A stretch of DNA of 64,000 bases from Mytilisepta virgata (taxonomy: Eukaryota; Mollusca; Bivalvia; Mytilida; Mytilidae): positions 33,308,230-33,372,229 of the forward strand of contig CM051516.1 in the NCBI GenBank assembly GCA_028015205.1. The letters run 5' to 3'. This document shows positions 33,701 through 44,800 of this stretch, piece after piece (position 1 is the first letter of the stretch; each line of letters opens with the position of its first letter). A program made the translations under genes and the position numbers. The notes under the pieces were generated by a model. The model worked only from the letters and a program-made list of their open reading frames with translations. It was not told the origin of the DNA and ran no database searches.

Positions 33701-35805
33701 ATACACCAAAAGATGCATACACAAGGTTTTCAGACAGAAAATATTGAAACAGGGTTCCAACACTTTTCTGAACAAAAAAATTCCAGGGTTTTCCAAGGAT
33801 TTTTTCCCATTTTCAAGGGTGAAATTAAAATTTTAGTCATTTTTTACTTATGAAAGGGACTATGCATCTCAGAATATCTGCAAAGCAGTATCTGTTTACC
33901 CTTCTGGAGCACCTTTTCCTATGCACTGTTTTTACAGGGGTTTGTGTTTTCCAAACTTTAGTTCTTTTACTTAAATTTAGACTCTATACATCTATACTGC
34001 CTTATATTTTATGTCTAACCATTGGTAGTTCTGTCCTCTTGAATTCAATTTCATTGTAGCTCCTCACTTGGCTAATACAGAGAATCTCATTAGAATCGTG
34101 GTTATTCTACATACCGGGCACTAACAAATGTTTTTATGATGCAAAAGTCATGAATAGTTTTGCCCCATCAACATTCCTCACAAAGCAATATGCATCCCAT
34201 TTAATACTACTTTGTATAAACTCATTTTGGAACAAGGGATGAAAAAAAATGATCAAAGGGGAGTAATCTATTTTATCTAACTACTTCCAGTCAACAAATT
34301 TCAAGGTTATACCGGTATCCAAGTTTGTTGCCAATTTTTTAAATTTCAAGGACATTTTCAAACAAGAATGCATGAAATTAAATTCCTTGGTTTTCCCAGT
34401 TGTGTGGGAACCCTTTGGAAAGGTAAACAATTTTTGTAAAAATTGATGAACTGCAAATCAATATACATGTACATGATACTTAATACAAACAAAATCTGCC
34501 TAAAGCTGAATGTCTAGTTATTTACACAAGGTTTTCAGACAAAAATGATTGAAAGCGCAATAACTCTTGCAATTAAAGAACCTTTGTGAGCACGCTCACA
34601 TACCCCACGTCTTCATATTGTCACTGGAGAAACAAAATCTCACTTCACAAGTAAAATGAACACAATCAAATGCTTACCTTCACATATTTATCCTAATTTG
34701 AATGGCAGCATATTGGGAAATTTAAATTCCAAGCGAGAGTAGTCAACAGTAATAGTATAGTGAGGCAAATAAGTTCAAAGGGGTGTAACTCCTAGAAAAA
34801 AAATTGAATCGTAATTTCCTGTCGATATGCACATCTACGTAGTATGTCCTTATTATCTGAAAAGGTTTCATGAAATTCTGTTGTGTGGTTTGAGAGGAGT
34901 TGCGATGACAAACTGTTGCAGTAGTACATTAAAGTAAATTAGTTCAAAGGGGCGTAACTCCTAGAAAAAAAATTGAATCGTAATTTCCTGTCGATATGCA
35001 CATCTACGTAGTATGTCCTTATTATCTGAAAAGGTTTCATGAAATTCTGTTGTGTGGTTTGAGAGGAGTTGCGATGACAAACTGTTGCAGTAGTACATTA
35101 AAGTAAATTAGTTCAAAGGGGTGTAACTCCTAGAAAAAAAATTGAATCGTAATTTCCTGTCGATATGCACATCTACGTAGTATGTCCTTATTATCTGAAA
35201 AGGTTTCATGAAATTCTGTTGTGTGGTTTGAGAGGAGTTGCGATGACAAACTGTTGCAGTAGTACATTAAAGTAAATTAGTTCAAAGGGGCGTAACTCCT
35301 AGAAAAAAAATTGAATCGTAATTTCCTGTCGATATGCACATCTACGTAGTATGTCCTTATTATCTGAAAAGGTTTCATGAATTTCTGTTGTGTGGTTTGA
35401 GAGGAGTTGCGATGACAAACTGTTGCAGTAGTACATTAAAGTAAATAAGTTCAAAGGGGCGTAACTCCTAGAAAAAAAATTGAATCGAAATTTCCTGTCG
35501 ATATGCACATCTACGTAGTATGTCCTTATTATCTAAAAAGGTTTCATGAAATTCTGTTGTGTGGTTTGAGAGGAGTTGCAGTGACAAGATGATACTTTGG
35601 TATTTTAAGTCCCACAACTCCCACAAAAATTATCCAATCAATATGGTGGTATAGTATGCACATATACACATCATAACCAACAATCCTACTAAATATGAAA
35701 GCAATCCGTCAAGCGGTTACAGAGGAGTTGCAGTGACAAGAACAAGACTGACGGACGGACTGACGGACGGACGGACTGACGGACAGACGGACTGACGGAC
35801 AGACG

Positions 35806-35841
<36 letters not shown>

Positions 35842-38800
35842 TCGTTGCGTGGGGTATAAAAATTAAGCAGCTGTAAAATTGGTAGATTGTGCACATGTTC
35901 AGGTCATGCCCAACCATAATGCCAAATATGAAAAAATTATGCAAAAAGATGAATGACTAGTTGCATATACAAGATTTGTGACTGGACTTATGAACCACAT
36001 ATGGACGAAAGACATGGGAAATTGAGTATACCCATATTCTGAAAATGGGGGTATAAAAAATTAAAACAAATAAACAGTATAATAATGCATAAAAATATAT
36101 TCACACAGATGAAAAAAAAAATCAGCTGAAGTTGTCTACAATACTACATACAGAACATATTTATTGTTCTGATACGTTCCTATGGCAACAATGAATTTAG
36201 GTGATCTAGACTAAAACCTCCAACTGATATGTGATCACCTTACAAAACACATACCTGTCTAGCCTCAATTTTAATTCCCACACTTTCGAAGAAAGCTTGG
36301 GGATATTGCGATTGTCTCCATCCATCCATCTGTCACACTTTCTTGTGATATCAACTCCTCCGGATCCTTCACTTTTGATTTTAGGAATTTAATTTCTTTA
36401 TATAGAATGGTTGCATATATATAACCTATAGATGGGCAATAAAGTATTAAAATTTTCGTTTTCTAAACTTGAGGCCCACAGGGGTTAATACACACCTGCG
36501 CCACGAGCGCATGATACGCCCGTTGTCTTGTGAAAAAAAACATAATAAATGTTTTTGGAATCCCCCTTTATTTAGTGGACCTGCCGGTGGGATGTATATG
36601 GAAACCCAGCAAAACATAAGCATGTAAACTTTTAAGCAATAGAGATACGGCGCGAAATGTGACCAAATAAGACAAACCTTTTTTACCAAAAGGCTCAATA
36701 AAAATTCAATAACTCAAAAATAAAATAAAGAATCATCACGAAAAAGTATACAGATCTTTAGATTAATACAAATAAGAAGTGTGTAAAGTTTTATGCAATA
36801 ATCATAAATCGTTTTTGAGATACGGAGCAACATGTGAAAACCCCCCCTTTTTTTTTACAAAAAACTCAATAACTCTAAAATAAAATTTTGAATCATCACC
36901 AAAAAGTATACAGATCTTTAGATTAATATAACTAAGAAGAGTGTAAAGTTTTATGCAATAATCATTAATTGTTTTTGAGATACGGCGCAACATGTGAAAC
37001 CCCCCTCCCCCCTTTTTTTTTTTACCAAGAACTCAATAACTCTAAAATAAAATTTTGAATCATCACCAAAAAGTATACAGATCTTTAGATTAATACAACT
37101 AAGAAGTGTGTAAAGTTTTAAGCAATAATCATAAATCGTTCTTGAGATACGGCGCGACATGTGAAAACCCCTCCTTTTTTTTTACAAAAAACTCAAGAAC
37201 TCTAAAATAAAATTTTGAATCATCACCAAGAAGTATACAGATCTTTAGATTAATATAACTAAGAATTGTGTAAAGTTTTATGCAATAATCATAAATAGTT
37301 TTTGAAATACGATGCGACATGTGAAACCCCATCCCCCTTTTTTTTTTACCAAGAACTCAATAACTCTAAAATAAAATTTTGAATCATCACCAAAAAGTGT
37401 TTAGATCTTTAGATTAATATTACTAAGAAGTGTGTAAAGTCTTAAGCAATAATCATAAATTGTTTTTGAGATACGGCGCGACATGTGAACAAAAACACAC
37501 CCCTGTTTTTGTTACAAAGTCCCGTAACTCAAGAAGTTTTAATCTTATTTTCAGCTAAAAGTATACAGATCGTAAGACCATCATAAGAAACAACTATGTT
37601 AAGTTTCGTGAAATTTTGATAAGTTGTTCTCAAGTTACACTGTGACATGTTTACGACAGACAGACGGACGCTGGACATTTGTATACCATAAAACGTCCAG
37701 TCAAAATTTTGACGGGCGTATAAAAATTATCCAAGCTAGAAACCCAGCAAAAGAAATTAACCATTTAATCAATTAAGTAATGAAAGCCTTATAAATATAG
37801 TGGAAAATCTGACCTTAAAATGAACCAATATCACTCACCTGGATTTACACCTTCTTCAGAACTAAAAATTTGACTGGTAGTTATATTGGTGTGAGTTACA
37901 AATAACTGATGTCATCTTTTTGCAGCTAAATTTGGTTTCATTTTGCATTATGGTGTCAAACAAAGTTTTATTAAGTGAATCACATAGGGAACTATGATAA
38001 ACTAAGGTTTGTTATTGTGGCCATCTTGGTTGGTGGTCTTGGTCATCATAGATACTTTTGATAAGGAATTCTACCACAGTTTGATCTCCATTGGCCAAGT
38101 GGTTTCAGAGGAAAAGACCCTTAAAACATTTTCTTATAGGGTCCTATCCTAAACTAAGATGGCTATGGCAACCATCTTTCATGGCTGTCCTGATCAACAG
38201 ACAGACTTTTGGAACAAATCCACCTAAGAACACTTACTGCCAAATTGAATTTCAATTTGGCTTTGAAGTTTAAGACAAGAAGATCTGTAAGTGAATTTTG
38301 CCAAGGGTCCTATGTTAAACTTAGATCGGCTATGATGGCCAAACATTATTCAAAATATAATCTTGAGAACAAACTGTTTCATTTTCTCTAAGACCCTTAC
38401 TCAAGAAATAACAAAGTCCATGTTTTGATATGAAAACCCCAAAAATCTGATAAAAGAATAAAATAGCAGATATATAATGAGATTTGTTACCGAAGATTCC
38501 CTGAAAGTTTCCTGGAAATCCATACACAGGTTTGTTAACAGTTACAGATATAATTTGTGTGACAAGAACAACAAGGTAATGATGCAGGACAAAAGATAGG
38601 GATCCCTATGTGTTGACACTACTACAAAGGTGGGACAAAAGTGATCAGGTGACATTTTCTTGGGTAATCATAATAAATCCACTCAAAAGCCCATTTTCCT
38701 TTCAACCAAAGGAGATAACTCTGAGCAGACAATAACGAAAATTGTTAAAATCAAATTCTTCATTTTGTACCGTAACTAGAAACAAGATATCCAAATTTGA

Positions 38801-41800
38801 AGAAAAGATCTTTTGAACACTCCCGAGTTATCACATGGGAACCATTATAACTAGAATACTGTGGTGTGATCATCACAAAGGGCCCCACTGTATATATAGT
38901 ATTGTAGAGAGCAGAAAAATATTTTAAGTGACTGATAGGGCATTGTCAATATACAACTTCCACATAAACTTTGTTAAAATGGATAAAAAAATGTAGAATC
39001 TAGAGCACTAACAAGAAGTTGATAGGGAAAACTAAGTCAAGGGCAGTAACTCCCATAAAAATTATCCAACAGCACATGTTTTCGATCTTGATCAAGGTAT
39101 TTCCCATATACACCTTTCATATAAATTTAGTTGAAATCCATTCAGAAATGTAGAATTGAGAGCGTTAACAAGAAGTTGATAGGAAAAAATTAAGTCAAGG
39201 GCACTAACTCCCACAAAAATTATCCAATAGCACTCAATTTAGAACTTGATCAAGGTATTGCCCATATACACCTTACATAAGAATTTGGTAGAAATCCCTT
39301 GAGAAATGTAGAATTGAGAGCTAACAACAATTGTTGACAAATAGACAGATGGATGCATTGAAAACAATAGGGTCCTGCATCATCCGATGTGGGGCCCTAA
39401 GAATGTAGGTCTTTCTACAGGTGATTACCTTTATAATCAATGTAAACAAGATCTATGGCCTGAAGTCTGTAGGCTTTTGCACAGGTAACAATCTTCTGTC
39501 TGGCATATAATACTTCTATAGCATCTTTTGTTCTTGTAGCTCCTAAAACATAAAATACTGGCATTATAAACAATACATTTGAACTTAGTTTTCTGTGGAG
39601 AGTAAACCTCAAAATATCTTTTACAGGACATAAAAAATGAATTCTTTTAGAACACTAGAGGCTGTCAGGAGCCTGTTTTGCTCACCATGATATCATTTGC
39701 AGACTAACAGCAGAATAGATTGTTTGACTACGTCCATCTTTGCTTGCAGTCTGAAATATTACCTTCAAGTTGGCTTCAAATTTGCTCACTGGTTTGTTAA
39801 ATTAGGTTCCAAATTTCTCACTGATTTCAGACAAGAGAATTTTTAGGTGAATATTCCTATAGGGTCCTATTATTTATATAAAACTATGTTTGCCTGAGGC
39901 AGCCATCTTGTAGGCTGTTCCTGTCATCAGATACAATTCTGAAAGAAGACCACCTATGGACCATTGCTGCCAAATGTGGCTCCAATTGTGTTACTAGTTT
40001 CAGACAAGAAGATATTTAAGTGACTTTTTCCATAGGGTCCTATGTTAAACTAATCTCACCTATGGTGGCCATCTTGGATGGCAATGTAGGTAAATAGATA
40101 CATTTCTGAAAACAGACTACCTAATTATTTTTTGATCCTGACATGCTGATCAATTTTCCAATTTTAACTTATTCTAGAGCTTGTATAGACCAAAATATAT
40201 ATATTGCCAAGTCTTGTTCAGAGTGGTTTCAGACAAGAAGATTTTTCAATGAATTTTTCCATAATGTCCTATGTCAAACTAAGTTCGGCTGTGGCGGCCA
40301 TCTATGTTCACAGTCCACGAAATCGGACAAATTTCTGAAAGAGGACCATATAAGGACCACTGCTGCAAAGTCTGGTTGCAATTGGTCAAGTGGTTTTAGA
40401 CAAGAAGATTTTTCAATGAATTTTCCCATAGGGCCCTATGTTAAATTAAGTTCTGTTGTGGGGGCCATCGTGGTTGACAGTCTGGGGCATATGACACAAT
40501 TTTGAAAGAGGACCATATTAGGACCAATTCTGCAAAGTCTGGTTCCAATTGGTCAAGTGGTTTCAGACAAGAAGATTTTTCAATGAATTTTCCCATAGGG
40601 TCCTATGTTTAACTAAGTTCCGATGTGGTGGCCATCTTGGTTAACAGTTCCGGCCATCGGACATATTTCTGAAAGAGAGCCTCCTAAGGACCATTACTGC
40701 CAAGTTTAGTTCCAACTGGCCTTGTAGTTTCGTAGAAGAAGATTTTTGAAATTCATCCCCCCCCTTTTCTATTTTTAGTAACAGCAACCATGCCGGTTGG
40801 AAGTCGGGCATGCTGGACATAATTTTGGAAAGGGGCCATCCAAGGACCATTTCACCAAAGTTTGGTTCAAATTGGCCTAGTGGTCTCAGAGAAGATAACG
40901 AAAATGTTAAAATTCCCATAGGGTCCAATGTTAAACCATGTCCGACCATGCAGCCATATTGGATGGCCCATTGGAAAACCAAAATATTTTTAAAGGGGAT
41001 CATTCAAAGACCATTTCACTAAAGTTTGGTTTAAATTGGCTCAGCGGTTTCAGAGCAGTTGACGAAAATGTAAAATTCCCATAGGCTCTATGTTAAACTA
41101 AGTCCAGCCATGGCGTCCATGTTGGATGGCATTCTGGGAAACTGAACAAATATTTTAAAAGAGGCCACCCAAGGACCATTCGACCAAAGTTTAGTTCAAA
41201 TTGGCCTAATAGTCTCAGAGAAGATAAAAAAAAATGTTAAAATTCTCATATGGTCCAAGGTTAAACAATGTCCGACCTTGGCGGACATATTGGATGGGGG
41301 CAACAGAAAAATGAACAAATATTTTAAAGGGGACCATCCAAGGACCAATCAACTAAAGTTTGGTTTAAATTGGCTAAGCGGTTTCAGAGGAGTTGATGAA
41401 AAAGTGAAAAGTTTACGACGACGACAACAGCTGCAAAGTTATGAGAATAGCTAACATGGCCTTTTAGGCCAGGTGAGCTAAAAGAAACTTAGTCCTTTCC
41501 AAGAATGCCATATCATTTGATCTTTTAAAGTAAATATAGATAAAACGGATGAGTATGAATAGTAATGTTGAAACGGAAGAATGGTTTTAGTTTGCTACAG
41601 GAAGAGATCTGGGCATTAGATAAAAGATTGAAAATAAACAACCACTTTAAATGATGTAAATGATTTAGTAGTAAAGTATTCATAAGGTTTTAATTATAAA
41701 TCAATGTAAGTAGTTTCTTTCGTTGTGTTTTTATCTTGGGCAGCAAACATTGTTCTTACAACCTTTTATTTTGAATAAGCCTCTAATGGTTATTAGTTGT

Positions 41801-44800
41801 ATTTAACATGTTATTTGAAACACTATTCATAAATTATTACTGTCCTCATTTGATTTTTGTTTTTTTTTTAAATTTTAAATCCACAAAATTAAGAACCCAC
41901 AAATTTGTCTTTTTGCCCCAATCCATGAAAATTGTTGTCAATGAAAAAAACTGAATAGTACAAAGTAATTACATTGTACTCTGAAAGAATGATACTCATC
42001 TTTTCTGTCTTTAATATCTTTCGTTAAAGTTTTCATCACTTACTGAAAATTTTGTACTGGTCATATATATATGTGACAATGAAAGAACCTTTAGTGAGCA
42101 AGCTATAGCCACACATCAATCGGGCTTCTAGGGACTTGCTGGCATATATTTTTTTCTTTGTACCTTTTTCCTTAACTTCTATTTAGGGGATATGAAAATT
42201 TGTTATTTTCCAAGACTTCCTCCTGGAAAAGTGGTTCCTCATTTCATATTTTTCTAAAAATCTCATCCAAGTTATTGGTAAATGGAAACTACAAAGTGCA
42301 CCAAAGCTACAAGAATTAAATTTGGATATTTTCAGAAGTCTCCCTCCAAAAAACTTCTTCTCCATTTCAGATTTTTCTGGTAACTGAACTCTTCCGAGTA
42401 TTGATGAGTAGAAACCAGCATTCAAATATAAAGTTTTTTTTAACTTAATCTTTATTCTTATTTACGAAGGACTTATTAATATTAAAGAATAAATTGCTTC
42501 GCTGAGCGCAGCTGGATACAACCGCAGAGGTCCAACCCTGAACAGTTGGACAAAAATGGACACAATATTCACGCTTGATACAGGTCTGAATTTGGATTGT
42601 AATTAAATATTTGACACATAATAGGTTTCTGACACAGAATAACTGTAGTCAAAGAACTTAGAATTGGACATATGATTTGAATTTATATTCAATATATTAT
42701 TTTTTGTGCAAATACAATATGCTGTTGCGAATTGACCCTTCCCCCCCCCAAATAAAATTTAACCCCTTTTTTTGCTTTTTTGCAATACACTATGCTGTTG
42801 CGTACTGAACCCCCCCCCCCCCCCCCCACCCCAAAAAAAAATCATTGTACCCCCCCTCCCCACCCTTTGTTTTGCAAAATAAATATTTGAAGACATTTTC
42901 TTTTTAATTTCTGAAATCCGAAATGAGAAAAAATTGTCCCCCCCCCCCCCCCACAATTTCTTATTTACTCCCCCCCCCCCCCTTTCCCTTTTTCCAAAAA
43001 AAAATTCTTTCCCTCAAGATATGGTCATAATCCCTATTCAAATTTCTCATGGAGTTTGCAAACATAATTACCCATTTAAATATATCATAAAAGTCTTAAA
43101 ATAGAAAATGACATATGGACAAAATTAATATTAATTAATAGTAACTTCTAAAAATAAACTGACAGCTATAAATCACCCCAAGACAATCTACATTTCTTTA
43201 TACATAATTTACAAGCAGTGTGAGGGAGGTAATTGAATCATACACAACATTTTACTTTAAATGTGTTTGGATTACCTCCCTTACACCAAGATAATAACCA
43301 AACAAGACAAATGCTTATTGGGCCCTTTTTTGGAACCTAATTCTTATTCTTAAACTGTTGGGACCAAAACTCCCAAAATCAATCCCAACCTTCCTTTTGT
43401 GGTCATAAACCTTGTGTTTAAATTTCATAGATTTCTATTAACTTATACTAAAGTTATAGTGCGAAAACCAAAGGTCTTCGGACGACGACGACGACGACGC
43501 CAACATCCTACCAATATATGACAGCAAAATTTTTCGGTCGTATAACAAGATAACGACAAAAGAAAATTAAATTTTTACCAATATCAGCTGAGAAATCATC
43601 CGAACCAAACACAACTCCTTCCAAGTTGAAGAGTTTCTCAGATCGACCAAGCTCTGAGGCCTTCAGAAAAACATTCTTCAGATTCATCAATCCAATAGCA
43701 CTTTCCACCATTGTTATAAGTCCTAATTTTTTAGTCTTCTGTTCATCAGTGAGTATTTCTTTCAGTTTCTTTGTAAACTGCCAAACAGTTAGTCTATATT
43801 TTATATTTTTTAAAAATGGGTCAAAAACTCAACAGGTCGGGTTGCGTTTAATGTGTATAAAAGGATTACATGCAATATCCAACTCCTACCCCGGATAGGT
43901 TTATGATAACCAGTAACAATATCAGCCTGACTTGCAAGACCCAACATAATAAAAATATTGGAGGGAGGATACAATATTTGTGAAAAATGACTTATTTCCA
44001 CAATATGAAAAATCTGGAAATTTTTCTTCCAATGGTATACCACTCTTTCATGCACATCTTCAATATGTTAGTAAACATTCTTCAAAGTTTCAAAGATCTG
44101 GGTTAAAATCTGTAGGAGGAGTTAATTACACAAAATAGGCACCTTCGATATACAGTTGTTGCAAAACATGGAAATCTGGAAAAAATTCTTAAAATGACAC
44201 CAATCTCCTTCATACACATCTTCAATATATCCATAAACATTCTGTAATGTTTCAAAGATCTGGGTTAAAGTTGTAGGAGGAGCTGATTACACAAAATTGG
44301 TAAACTCAATACACATTTATTACAAAAAATGACTATGTTCCACAGCATGAAAAATCTAGAAAAAATTCTTCAAATGACATCATACTCCTCATGCACATCT
44401 TCAATATTACCATAAACATTCTGTAAAGCTTCAAAGATCTTGTTTAAAAGCTGTAGGAGGAGTTGATTACACAAAATAGGAACCATATCTTCCCGTGCAC
44501 TGTGTTACCCATCAAAAAATCTTTTTCTTGTGGAGAAATAAATCAGCTGTTAGAACACCTGGCCTAAATTTATATGATAATGAAAAATTCTTTGACGAAA
44601 TTAAAAAAAACAACTATTTATACATTTTATAGGTTTTATGGAAAGAAACCAACCATTAAGTTCTGTCAGAATTTTTTCATTTGCTCCTCAACATTGCAGG
44701 TTATTCTTTCAGCTAACCAGATTATAATCAGCTCTTTCAGCCAACCAGATTATAATCAGCTCTTTCAGCCAACCAGATTATAATCAGCTCTTTCATATTT

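Larger units (their letters stand above)
33295..36053 (+). repeat. Family I repeat split by family B insertion
   Basis: Units of about 145 bp with AAAGGGCAATAACTCTTGCAAAAAT and TTCAGGTCAT.CCCAA words occur at about 33300-33740 and 34450-34570, and resume at 35875-36000. The 3' end TATACCCATATTCTGAAAATGGGGGTATA is a hairpin followed by an A-run. 33880-34010 is a Penelope-like 3' piece, and 34577-35860 is the family B element. Confidence 0.6.

Noticed and set aside
36802..37332. Three similar minus-strand ORFs of 63 to 69 codons, resembling a tandem gene family
   Set aside because: They are the same phase read through repeated family C core units, with no domain and no start conservation beyond the repeat.
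40641..41003. 120-codon minus-strand ORF and its relatives at 28418 and 15080
   Set aside because: All lie in family A core units. Similarity between them is repeat similarity, and the frames are not maintained across copies.
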